Positions 13,564-20,524 of a stretch of DNA of 20,524 nucleotides are shown one piece after another. The position numbers and the translations under genes are program-made. The stretch's first letter is position 1. Every line of letters begins with the position of its first letter. The notes under the pieces are model-generated. The model was not told where the DNA came from and did not search any database. It was given only the letters and a program-made list of their open reading frames with translations. Origin of the DNA: Eubacteriales Family XIII. Incertae Sedis bacterium. GTDB lineage: Bacteria; Bacillota; Clostridia; Peptostreptococcales; Anaerovoracaceae. The stretch is taken from assembly GCA_031255695.1 (NCBI GenBank), contig JAIRSA010000151.1, positions 1 through 20,524 on the forward strand, given 5' to 3'.

Positions 13564-13851
13564 ATGAATCATTACGAGATTATGTTCATCATTGCGGCTG
13601 CTTTGGAGGACGACAAGAAAGAGGCCATGATCGAAACGGTCAAGGGCATCATTTCGAACGGCGGAGAAGTCCTCAAGACAGACGTATGGGGCATGCGCAA
13701 GCTGGCGTACCCCATTGAGAAGAAGAACGAAGGGTACTACGTGGTCATCGAGTTCGACGCTCCGGCAGATCTGCCTAAGGAGCTCGACAGGAGGCTCAGG
13801 ATATCCGACAACATAATCCGCCACATGATCGTCAATAAAGACGAAAAGTAG
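13564..13851 (+). CDS. rpsF: 30S ribosomal protein S6
   Basis: A 95-aa protein of the S6 family, which binds the central domain of 16S rRNA together with S18. The typical start MNHYEIMFI, the mid-protein block GEVLKTDVWGMRKLAYPIEKKNEGYY (here GMRKLAYPI, then EGYYVV) and the RISDNIIRHMIV end are all recognisable, and the length is normal. The start has GGGAGG at about 13549-13554. It is the first gene of the rpsF-ssb-rpsR unit, 23 bases before ssb, and is preceded by its own promoter and a candidate autoregulatory hairpin. Confidence 0.97.
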   Translation: MNHYEIMFIIAAALEDDKKEAMIETVKGIISNGGEVLKTDVWGMRKLAYPIEKKNEGYYVVIEFDAPADLPKELDRRLRISDNIIRHMIVNKDEK

Positions 13852-13874
13852 AAGACGAAAGGTAGAGTGAAGCC

Positions 13875-14399
13875 ATGAATCAGGTCATACTAATCGGCCG
13901 GCTCACTAGGGATCCGGAAGTCCGGTATACGGGCGATCAGATGGCGATAGCCACCTTCACACTTGCAATTGACCGGCCTGTGCGGCAGGACAGGGAGAAG
14001 CAGGCGGACTTCCTGCGCGTAACCGTGTTCGGCAGGCAGGCGGAGGTCTGCGAGAAATATCTCAGCAAGGGCAGGATGGCGGCTGTTCAGGGCAGGCTGC
14101 AGACAGGCAGCTACAAGAATAGGGAGGGCGTCACGGTATACACCACAGACGTCGTCGCGGACAGGGTCGAGTTCATAGACTGGGGCGACAAGCAGGGGCG
14201 GCAGCAAGGCGGCTCCGGCGGAGGCTTCGGCCGCGGCCCCGAAGGCGGCTTCGACCATGCGCCAGGGCGCGCGCAAGGCGGCCCCGGCTATATGCCGGGA
14301 GGCGGGGCCGGAGGCGGCTTCGAGCAGAATGACGCGCCGCCGGGCATCCCCGAAGGCTTCACGGCCCTTGACGACGGGGACGACGATATCCCGTTCTGA
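13875..14399 (+). CDS. ssb: Single-stranded DNA-binding protein
   Basis: A 174-aa SSB that coats single-stranded DNA in replication and repair as a tetramer. The OB fold covers residues 1-104: MNQVILIGRLTRDPEVRYT (here NQVILIGRL, then DPEVRYT), the FLRVTVFGRQAE core, and YTTDVVADRVEF. A flexible linker rich in Gly, Gln and Pro (about 107-158) with loose GGGFG/GGF repeats follows, and the acidic tip ends DDDIPF, the site that recruits SSB partners. Its position between rpsF and rpsR is the standard bacterial order. The ribosome binding site is modest (GAGTGA, 13864-13869), as often for a middle operon gene. Confidence 0.97.
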   Translation: MNQVILIGRLTRDPEVRYTGDQMAIATFTLAIDRPVRQDREKQADFLRVTVFGRQAEVCEKYLSKGRMAAVQGRLQTGSYKNREGVTVYTTDVVADRVEFIDWGDKQGRQQGGSGGGFGRGPEGGFDHAPGRAQGGPGYMPGGGAGGGFEQNDAPPGIPEGFTALDDGDDDIPF

Positions 14400-14434
14400 T
14401 AATTATTGTTGATGATACCGAAGGAGAGAAGGCC

Positions 14435-14671
14435 ATGATGGTAGAAAAAAGGCGCGGCGGCATGAGAAGGAAAAAAGTATGCCAGTTCTGCGCGGATAAA
14501 ACGGAGAACATCGACTACAAGGATGTCGAAAAACTCAAGAAATACATCACTGATCGCGGCAAGATCCTGCCGAAGCGCGTTACAGGGACATGCGCGATCC
14601 ATCAGAGGGATGTGACAAAGGCGATAAAGAGGGCGCGTATCGTCGCGTTGTTACCTTATACAGCGGATTGA
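14435..14671 (+). CDS. rpsR: 30S ribosomal protein S18, zinc-binding form
   Basis: A 78-aa S18 that pairs with S6 on the small subunit platform. It has the family blocks YKDVEKLKKYITDRGKILP (here DVEKLKKYI, then GKILPKR) and TGTCAIHQRDVTKAIKRARIVALLP (here TCAIHQRD, then KRARIVALLP). Cys16 and Cys19 (CQFC) with Cys53 and His56 make a likely Zn site, so this is the C+ form; many bacteria switch to a zinc-free paralogue when zinc is short, but none is seen here. A second ATG lies directly after the first (14438); either could start translation from AAGGAG at 14421-14426. It closes the operon, with a terminator behind it. Confidence 0.96.
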   Translation: MMVEKRRGGMRRKKVCQFCADKTENIDYKDVEKLKKYITDRGKILPKRVTGTCAIHQRDVTKAIKRARIVALLPYTAD

Positions 14672-14697
14672 CGGGAAGACGGTCTACAACGGTATAC

Positions 14698-14725
14698 AAA
14701 GCGGCTTTTGCCGCTTTTGTTGTTT
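14698..14725 (+). terminator. Rho-independent terminator of the rpsF-ssb-rpsR operon
   Basis: AAAGCGGC (14698-14705), loop TTTT, GCCGCTTT (14710-14717), then a T-rich tail TGTTGTTT. It begins 27 bases after the rpsR stop codon. Confidence 0.9.
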
Positions 14726-14853
14726 ATACTGTCACCCGGCCAGGGGCGTACGGCGCGGCCTCTGCCGCCGCCGGGCAGGCGCCCTGGCGGATATGCGGCC
14801 TAGGGCCGTTGAAGCGGGCCCGGCCTGGGCCATAAAGAAGGGCTGGAAACGAT

Positions 14854-16836
14854 ATGGGAGACAAAATACTTAAATCCGTTACAGGCCTGTATATCAAAGG
14901 GATCATCATAATCGGCATCGTGCTTTCAGGCGTGGTGTTCTATTTCCACCACGTCGCGGGCCTCGCCGCATTCGGCTTCAGCGCGGCGGCGCTCGGCGTG
15001 ATCCTGATACTGCGCACACGCCAGAGGACATGGGTCACGCGCTACCTTGAGGAAGCGGTCGGTGAGATAGACGACACGATGAGGCATGCCGTCAGGAACC
15101 ATCCCCTGCCGCTGTGCATAGTGAGCGGCGAGGGGCGCATAGTCCTGGCGAACAGCCTTTTCAAGGAGCTCTACCCCAGCACCGTCATCACGAAGTCGGA
15201 GTTCAACAGCACGGTCGGCGTGGATCTGAAGCGGTTCTCGCCCGAAGAGTACGACAGCATCCGGTACATCGAGGCGGCGGGCAGGTTTTTCAAGGTCATA
15301 CCCGTCTACATGAAGCATGACGACGGCGACGCGGCCATGCTGTACTGGGTCGACGTGACCGACTTCGAGGAGCTGAAGGTCCGGTACCGCGACGAGAAGA
15401 AGTGCTTCGCGCACATACAGGTGGACAATTACGACGAGCTGCTCTCAAACTCGCCCGACGACAAGCGCTCGCTGATCGCGGCGGGCATAGAAAAGGCCAT
15501 CCGCCAATGGGCGGCGGGCATGGACGCCTCCATAGTGAGGTACTACACGAGCAAATATTTCGTCGTATTCGAGAGCCGGCATTACGAGAGGCTGGTGAAG
15601 GAGAAATTCAGCATACTCGACGAGGCCCGGCTCATAGAGACCGACGCGGACTTCCCCGTCTCGCTGAGCATCGGCGTGGGCGTGGGCGGCAACACGCCGG
15701 CCAGGACGGACGAGTACTCCACGTTCGCGCTGGATCTCGCACTGGGCAGGGGCGGCGACCAGGCCGTCGTCAAGCGCGGCGATATCGTGGATTATTATGG
15801 GGGGACGCTCGATGTCATAGAGAAGCGCAACAAGGGCAAGTCGCGCGTCATGGCGCATGCGCTCCGCAGGCTTATAGACCAGTCGTCCAAGGTCATAATA
15901 ATGGGGCACAAGTACCCTGACATTGACTCGTTCGCGTCCGCCGTGGGCGTCGCCAGGATGGTGATGAACAGGGGCAAGGGCGCATATATAGTCATAAACG
16001 AGGTGAACGAGTCGCTGTCCGGCTTCTTCAACGCGGCCGCCGCAAGCAAGGAATATGTCTTCATAAGCAGCGACGAGGCGCTTGAGGAGGTGGACCGCAA
16101 TGCCCTGCTGGTCGTCGTGGACACCAACCGGCCAAGCCTTACAGAGGCGCCGGCCCTGTTCGGGAAGACGGAGAAATCCGTGGTCTTCGATCATCACAGG
16201 AAGACGGAGGAATACATAGAGAATGCGACGCTTACGTATATGGAGCCGTCGGCATCGTCCACGTCGGAGCTGGTGACTGAGATCATGCAGTATATGGCGG
16301 ACAAGAAGAGCATACTGCGGCTGGAGGCGGAGATGCTGCTGGGCGGCGTGATCGTCGACACCAACAGCTTTTCCGTCAAGACGGGGACGCGCACCTTTGA
16401 GGCGGCCTCGTGGCTCAGGCGCAACGGCGCGGAGACATCGATAGTGCGCCAGTTCCTGCAGGACAATATCGAGGATTTCAGGAAGCGGGCAGGGATCATC
16501 ATGAACGCGCAGTTCATGGATGGCGGCATAGCCATATCGATGAACAGGGACAAGGGCGCGAACGCGCCGATCATAAACGCCCAGGCCGCCGACGAGCTGC
16601 TCGACATAAAGGGCACCAAGGCCAGCTTCGTGATCGGCGAGGGCAAGGCGGAAGTGATAATAAGCGCCAGGTCGCTGGGCGAGATTAACGTCCAGGCCGT
16701 TATGGAGAAGCTGGGCGGCGGCGGCCATCTGACTATGGCGGCCGCGCAGATCCGCGACACGACGATAGACGACACGCTGGGCAGGCTGAAAGCGGCGATA
16801 AATGAGGTGGCGCAGCCGTCGCGCCAGCCGCAGTAG
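14854..16836 (+). CDS. gdpP: Cyclic-di-AMP phosphodiesterase GdpP (DHH family)
   Basis: A 660-aa membrane-bound enzyme that hydrolyses the second messenger c-di-AMP to pApA, tuning wall, potassium and stress responses. Order: two transmembrane segments (about 12-31 and 35-54), a PAS-like sensor region (about 80-170), a degenerate GGDEF domain (about 175-310, without an intact GGDEF motif), a DHH domain (about 345-500) and a DHHA1 domain (about 550-645). Catalytic motifs are present: GHKYPDIDS (350-359), VVDTNRPS, Asp446-His447-His448 in FDHHRK, VDTNSFS, and GGGGHLTMAA (621-630). Length matches the usual 650-660 aa. The ATG at 14854 has only a modest upstream AAGAAGGG. It follows the rpsR terminator by about 130 bases with no clear promoter seen. 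The gdpP-rplI-dnaB-purA order is the classical Firmicutes arrangement. Confidence 0.95.
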   Translation: MGDKILKSVTGLYIKGIIIIGIVLSGVVFYFHHVAGLAAFGFSAAALGVILILRTRQRTWVTRYLEEAVGEIDDTMRHAVRNHPLPLCIVSGEGRIVLANSLFKELYPSTVITKSEFNSTVGVDLKRFSPEEYDSIRYIEAAGRFFKVIPVYMKHDDGDAAMLYWVDVTDFEELKVRYRDEKKCFAHIQVDNYDELLSNSPDDKRSLIAAGIEKAIRQWAAGMDASIVRYYTSKYFVVFESRHYERLVKEKFSILDEARLIETDADFPVSLSIGVGVGGNTPARTDEYSTFALDLALGRGGDQAVVKRGDIVDYYGGTLDVIEKRNKGKSRVMAHALRRLIDQSSKVIIMGHKYPDIDSFASAVGVARMVMNRGKGAYIVINEVNESLSGFFNAAAASKEYVFISSDEALEEVDRNALLVVVDTNRPSLTEAPALFGKTEKSVVFDHHRKTEEYIENATLTYMEPSASSTSELVTEIMQYMADKKSILRLEAEMLLGGVIVDTNSFSVKTGTRTFEAASWLRRNGAETSIVRQFLQDNIEDFRKRAGIIMNAQFMDGGIAISMNRDKGANAPIINAQAADELLDIKGTKASFVIGEGKAEVIISARSLGEINVQAVMEKLGGGGHLTMAAAQIRDTTIDDTLGRLKAAINEVAQPSRQPQ

Positions 16837-17113
16837 CGCGGCGGCGCATAGCGGCCGCTGCAGCAGGCGCAGGGAGAGGCGCGGCGCTCTGGCGTACGGG
16901 CGTGCCTGACGCAGGCTGTGGCGCACGGGTGCATGGGCGCGCCCATCGCCGGCACAGCATGGCGGAATCCGGGTTTGTGGCGTACTGCGGGCGCGCCTGA
17001 TGCGGCGCCGGCATTGGATATTGTATATTATGTAGCATGTGGCAGATGTTGCCATGCCGGCGGCACGGGCGGACGCCGCCCCAGGCCGGCGGGGCAATGA
17101 GAAGGAGTCGATT

Positions 17114-17557
17114 ATGGTAGTGATACTGACGATGGATGTGAAAGGGCTGGGAAGGGCAGGCGATGTCGTGAAGGTGAACGATGGGTATGCCAGGAACTTC
17201 CTGTTCCCCAAGGCGATGGCGACGCCGGCGACCGAGGGGAATATAAAGAATGTCGAGAAGCAGAAAAAGGCTATTGAGGAGAAGCGGGCGAAGGAGCTGG
17301 CCGCGGCCAAGGCGCTTGCGGGCAAGATAGACGCCCTGAGCGTGAAAATAGTGACGAAGTCGGGGGACAGCGGCCGCCTCTTCGGGTCGATAACATCCAA
17401 GGACATAGCCGACGCCCTGAAGGCGCAGCATAGGATAGACATAGACAAGCGGAAGATCGTCCTGGACAGCCCCATAAAGAACGTGGGCGAGGCCAGCGTG
17501 GAGATCAAGCTGTATCACGAAGTGTCCGCGATGCTGAAGGTGGAAGTGGAGGCATAG
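17114..17557 (+). CDS. rplI: 50S ribosomal protein L9
   Basis: A 147-aa L9, the elongated large-subunit protein that binds 23S rRNA near the L1 stalk and helps keep reading frame. The N-terminal signature VKGLGRAGDVVKVNDGYARN (here GRAGDVVKV, then DGYARNFL) and the FPKAMATPAT motif are present, followed by the long connecting helix rich in Lys, Glu and Ala (about 45-75) and the C-terminal domain with GRLFGSITSKDIADAL. The frame is open upstream to 17039, but ATG 17114 follows GAAGGAG (17101-17107 region) and gives the normal length. The 277-base GC-rich gap after gdpP has imperfect direct repeats (near 16889 and 16976) and an AT patch (17020-17031) that may hold a weak promoter. Confidence 0.96.
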   Translation: MVVILTMDVKGLGRAGDVVKVNDGYARNFLFPKAMATPATEGNIKNVEKQKKAIEEKRAKELAAAKALAGKIDALSVKIVTKSGDSGRLFGSITSKDIADALKAQHRIDIDKRKIVLDSPIKNVGEASVEIKLYHEVSAMLKVEVEA

Positions 17558-17687
17558 CACGCCGGACGGCGCAGTGGCGCGGCCGCCGCTGGACGGCCAC
17601 GCGGCATGACAGGCGCTGGGCGGCCCTGCGCAGTTTGGCAGCCGCCGCCGGGCGGGCGCCAGCTTGGGCGGCGGGCAGGAGGCATTG

Positions 17688-19043
17688 ATGGAAACGGTTG
17701 TGAACGAACGCATCCCGCCGCACAACGATGAGGCGGAAAAATCGGTTTTGGGCGCATTGATGCTGGACAAGGACGCCCTCCTTGATGTTATGGAAATACT
17801 CAGGGAGGAGGATTTCTACAGCGAGGCGCACAGGAGAATATTCTTGGCCGCGAAGTCGCTGTACCGCCAGAACAAGCCGGTGGACATCATCACGGTTTCG
17901 GACGAGCTGAGGCGGCAGAAGGATCTGGAGATTGTGGGCGGGCGGGCCTACGTCTCGTCGCTGCCGTCCATGGCGCCGACGATCGCGAATGCCGATCAAT
18001 ACGCAAAGATCATCTCGGAAAAGGCGATACTGCGCAACCTGATCAAGGCGTCTTCGGAGATCATGGACAACAGTTTCCAGGACAGCCGCGCAGCGCGGGA
18101 GATCCTGGACACGGCCGAGCAGAAGATACTTGAGATCGCCCAATACGGGCAGCACAAGGAGTTTTCCCATATAAAGGACGTGCTGTGGGAAAATGTAAAC
18201 CGCATCGACGAGATCTCCAAGATCAAGGGCCTGACGGGCCTGACGACGGGCTATACCGATCTGGACAAAAGGACGTCGGGGCTGCAGAAGTCGGATCTGA
18301 TCATAGTGGCCGCCCGCCCCGGCATGGGCAAGACGGCGTTCGCGCTCAATATCGCGTACCGCGCGGCGACCCGCGTGGACGCCAAGGTCCTCGTGTTCAG
18401 CCTTGAGATGTCGAAGGGCCAGCTCGCCAACAGGATACTCAGCCTGGCGGCCAACGTGGAGATAACGCGGCTCAGGGACGGCAGGCTGAACGACCGCGAC
18501 TGGACGGACATAAACAATGCCCTGGACGTGCTGACGGGCACGTCGATATTCATCGACGACACGCCGGCCATCCCCGTGCTGGAGATAAAGAACAAGGCGA
18601 GGCGGATGAAGGCGGAGAAGGGCCTGGACCTCATAGTCGTGGACTACCTCCAGCTCATACCGGGGGACGGGCGCAGCGAGAACCGCCAGCTGGAGATCAG
18701 CTCGATAAGCCGGATGCTGAAGGGGCTTGCCAGGGAGATGGACTGCCCGGTGATAGTGCTCTCGCAGCTGTCGAGGGCCGTCGAGCAGCGCGGCAAGGGG
18801 AACAGGCGCCCCATACTCTCGGACCTGCGGGATTCGGGGGCCATAGAGCAGGACGCGGACATCGTGATCTTCCTTTATAGGGACGACTATTACGAGGACG
18901 AGGAGCCTGAAGAGGAGCAGAACATCTGCGAAGTGAACATTGCAAAGCACAGGAACGGGGAAACAGACAGAATCAATCTTACATGGGTGGGCAAATATAC
19001 CAAATTCGCCGACAGGGCATACGGCGAATCGGACGAAGCGTAG
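17688..19043 (+). CDS. dnaB: Replicative DNA helicase DnaB
   Basis: A 451-aa hexameric 5'-3' helicase that unwinds the replication fork (called DnaC in Bacillus). The N-terminal domain (about 5-110) starts with PPHNDEAEKSVLGALM, a linker follows (150-185), and the RecA-like ATPase domain (about 185-445) carries Walker A ARPGMGKT (209-216), FSLEMS, Walker B LIVVDY with Asp319, VIVLSQLSR, and the KHRNGETD segment with the candidate arginine finger. There is an acidic insert, DDYYEDEEPEEE, before the last strands, common in clostridial DnaB. No intein interrupts it. The frame is open from 17664, but ATG 17688 is preferred: CAGGAGGC sits at 17677-17684. It lies 130 bases after rplI and 45 before purA, probably cotranscribed. 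Confidence 0.97.
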   Translation: METVVNERIPPHNDEAEKSVLGALMLDKDALLDVMEILREEDFYSEAHRRIFLAAKSLYRQNKPVDIITVSDELRRQKDLEIVGGRAYVSSLPSMAPTIANADQYAKIISEKAILRNLIKASSEIMDNSFQDSRAAREILDTAEQKILEIAQYGQHKEFSHIKDVLWENVNRIDEISKIKGLTGLTTGYTDLDKRTSGLQKSDLIIVAARPGMGKTAFALNIAYRAATRVDAKVLVFSLEMSKGQLANRILSLAANVEITRLRDGRLNDRDWTDINNALDVLTGTSIFIDDTPAIPVLEIKNKARRMKAEKGLDLIVVDYLQLIPGDGRSENRQLEISSISRMLKGLAREMDCPVIVLSQLSRAVEQRGKGNRRPILSDLRDSGAIEQDADIVIFLYRDDYYEDEEPEEEQNICEVNIAKHRNGETDRINLTWVGKYTKFADRAYGESDEA

Positions 19044-19088
19044 CGGAGCCGGGCGAGTGCGCCTGGCGGCACGAAAGGAGCGGGCATA

Positions 19089-20372
19089 TTGTCAAGTTTA
19101 GCGATTGTGGGTTCCCAGTGGGGAGATGAAGGCAAGGGGAAAATCATTGACTATCTTGCGGGCAAGGCAGATATGGTGGTCAGGGCGCAGGGCGGCAGCA
19201 ATGCCGGGCACACTGTGGTGATACGCGGCAAGAAGTACGCGCTGCATCTGATACCGTCGGGGATACTGAACAGCAATACGGCGAATATCATAGGCAACGG
19301 CGTGGTCTTCGATCCGGAGAGCTTTTTCGAGGAGCTGGCCGGCCTGGAGCGGGACGGGATCCCCACCGACAAGATCTATCTGAGCGACCGGGCGCATATC
19401 GTGTTCCCTTACCACAAGGCGCTGGACGAGCTGTATGAGAAGGCGCGCGGCAGCGCTGATATAGGCACGACAAAGCGGGGCATAGGGCCCGCGTACATGG
19501 ACAAGATCGAAAGAAGCGGCATCCGGGCCTGCGACATGCTGGACGAGGGCGGCTTCAGGGAGAAGCTCGAAGCGCAGATCGCCCACAAGAACCGTGTCAT
19601 TACGGGGCTCTTCGGCGGGGCGCCGCTCGACGCCGGGGAGATCGCCAGGCGCTACGCCGAATATGCGCGCCGCCTGGCGCCGCGTGTGCGCGATACCGGC
19701 GTCATGGTGCATGAGGCGCTGAAGTCCGGGCGCAAGGTGCTATTCGAGGGGGCGCAGGGCTCGATGCTCGATATAGATCTGGGCACCTACCCATATGTGA
19801 CCAGCTCGCACCCCGTCTCTGGGGGCTTCATCGTCGGCGCCGGCATAGGGCTTGGGGCGATACATGGCGTGGTGGGCATCACGAAGGCATATACGACCCG
19901 CGTGGGCAAGGGACCGTTCGTAACGGAGCTGGCCGACGCGACGGGCGACAGGATACGCGAGCTTGGCCATGAATATGGCGCGACCACGGGGCGGCCGAGG
20001 CGCTGCGGATGGTTCGACGGCCTCGTCGTCAGGTACTCGGCGAGGGTCAATGGCCTCACGGGTCTTGCGCTGACGCTCCTCGACGTGCTGAGCGGCTTCG
20101 ACGAGCTGTTTCTGTGCGAGCGCTACGAACGGGGCGGGCAGGCGATCGAGGACTTCCCTGCGGATCTGGGCTTGCTGGAGGGATGCAGGCCTGTGTACAG
20201 GCGGCTCCCCGGCTGGGGGTCCGATATCTCAGGATGCAGCTCGTATGAGAGCCTGCCGGAGAATGCGAAGGGCTATGTGCGTGCGGTGGAGGAGATCACG
20301 GGGGTCCCGGTGAAGATCGTATCGGTGGGCCCCGACAGGGAGCAGACGATAATACGCGAGGAAGTGTTCTAG
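19089..20372 (+). CDS. purA: Adenylosuccinate synthetase, TTG start
   Basis: A 427-aa enzyme joining IMP and aspartate with GTP to make adenylosuccinate, the first committed step to AMP. Motifs: GSQWGDEGKGK with Asp13, GGSNAGHTVV with His41, GTTKRGIGPAY, RSGIRACDML, EGAQGSMLDIDLGTYPYVTSS (here EGAQGSMLDID, then GTYPYVTSS), TRVGKGPFVTEL and TTGRPRRCGWFD. Length is normal. Translation starts at TTG (19089-19091): the family start SLAIVGSQWGDEGKG begins three codons later, AAAGGAG lies at 19075-19081, and no in-frame ATG or GTG is available nearby before the P-loop except within the motif. One family position differs by eye: SSHPVSGG where SSNPTAGG is usual. It is followed after 35 bases by a DnaD-domain gene. 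Confidence 0.97.
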   Translation: MSSLAIVGSQWGDEGKGKIIDYLAGKADMVVRAQGGSNAGHTVVIRGKKYALHLIPSGILNSNTANIIGNGVVFDPESFFEELAGLERDGIPTDKIYLSDRAHIVFPYHKALDELYEKARGSADIGTTKRGIGPAYMDKIERSGIRACDMLDEGGFREKLEAQIAHKNRVITGLFGGAPLDAGEIARRYAEYARRLAPRVRDTGVMVHEALKSGRKVLFEGAQGSMLDIDLGTYPYVTSSHPVSGGFIVGAGIGLGAIHGVVGITKAYTTRVGKGPFVTELADATGDRIRELGHEYGATTGRPRRCGWFDGLVVRYSARVNGLTGLALTLLDVLSGFDELFLCERYERGGQAIEDFPADLGLLEGCRPVYRRLPGWGSDISGCSSYESLPENAKGYVRAVEEITGVPVKIVSVGPDREQTIIREEVF

Positions 20373-20407
20373 ACGGCCGTGCGCGGGGCGCGCAGGCGAG
20401 AGGCGAT

Positions 20408-20524
20408 ATGCATTTCAAAAAAGAAAAATCCATAAAATTCTATTTGATGGGCGACACGCACATCGAGAATATTTTCATCAATGAAATGATGGCCTTCGCG
20501 CCCGGCGACTATGTGAAGGTGTAT
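20408..20524 (+). CDS. DnaD-domain replication protein, 5' part (cut by window end)
   Basis: The first 39 codons of a gene running off the window: it starts MHFKKEKSIKFY and contains FINEMMAFAPGDYVKVY. The pattern of a short basic start, then an N(I/V)FI-EM segment and GDYVKVY, is typical of the N-terminal winged-helix part of clostridial DnaD-domain proteins, which help load the replicative helicase at origins and restart sites. The ribosome binding site is GAGAGG (20398-20403), four bases before the ATG. The location behind dnaB and purA fits a replication role. Only the N-terminus is visible, so the DnaD domain itself is inferred. Confidence 0.7.
   Translation, partial: MHFKKEKSIKFYLMGDTHIENIFINEMMAFAPGDYVKVY

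Noticed and set aside
15445..17508. Long minus-strand frame of 687 codons opposite gdpP and rplI
   Set aside because: A shadow of GC-rich coding sequence; gdpP and rplI on the + strand have complete family motifs.
17505..18950. Long minus-strand frame of 481 codons opposite dnaB
   Set aside because: Antisense to an intact dnaB with all helicase motifs; no protein features of its own.

Overview
The window looks like a chromosomal segment of a high-GC, Gram-positive anaerobe of the Clostridia. The pointers are the order rpsF-ssb-rpsR / gdpP-rplI-dnaB-purA-(DnaD-domain gene), a DnaD-domain protein (a Firmicutes family), a clostridial-type thiolase, strong AGGAGG ribosome binding sites and sigma-A type promoters. 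Lineage below class level is not readable from the sequence. Genes are GC-rich yet use many ATA (Ile) and AGG (Arg) codons, and several spacers carry short GC-rich repeats.

Left part (1-3.6 kb, all + strand): the 3' part of surE (nucleotidase), an isochorismatase-like cysteine hydrolase, a DUF2156 protein that overlaps it by one base, and an acetyl-CoA acetyltransferase followed by a clear intrinsic terminator. A 75-bp tandem duplication covers the surE stop codon.

Middle (3.6-9.5 kb): a near-consensus promoter, about 680 bases of leader with several strong hairpins and no convincing gene, then a very large (1691 aa) secreted glycoside hydrolase family 3 enzyme with Ig-like and two concanavalin-like C-terminal modules. 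The leader is the least explained stretch in the window.

9.5-13.5 kb: a small DUF4234 membrane protein behind an extended -10 promoter, a membrane-anchored HtrA-type serine protease with a PDZ domain, and, on the opposite strand, an unrecognised 222-aa protein. Repeats lie on both sides of that gene: hairpin-forming units of about 28 bp downstream, and 75-bp GC-rich units plus a perfect 35-bp direct repeat upstream. The unit behind its probable promoter is a leader of nearly 480 bases. Two palindromic intergenic elements follow.

Right part (13.4-20.5 kb): the housekeeping block. A sigma-A promoter starts an mRNA whose first bases fold into a candidate S6:S18 autoregulatory hairpin, followed by rpsF, ssb, rpsR and a terminator. 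Then come gdpP (c-di-AMP phosphodiesterase), rplI, dnaB (replicative helicase), purA with a TTG start, and the first 39 codons of a DnaD-domain gene cut by the window edge. The block joins translation, replication, c-di-AMP turnover and adenine nucleotide synthesis. I found no tRNA, rRNA, CRISPR array, insertion sequence or phage gene.
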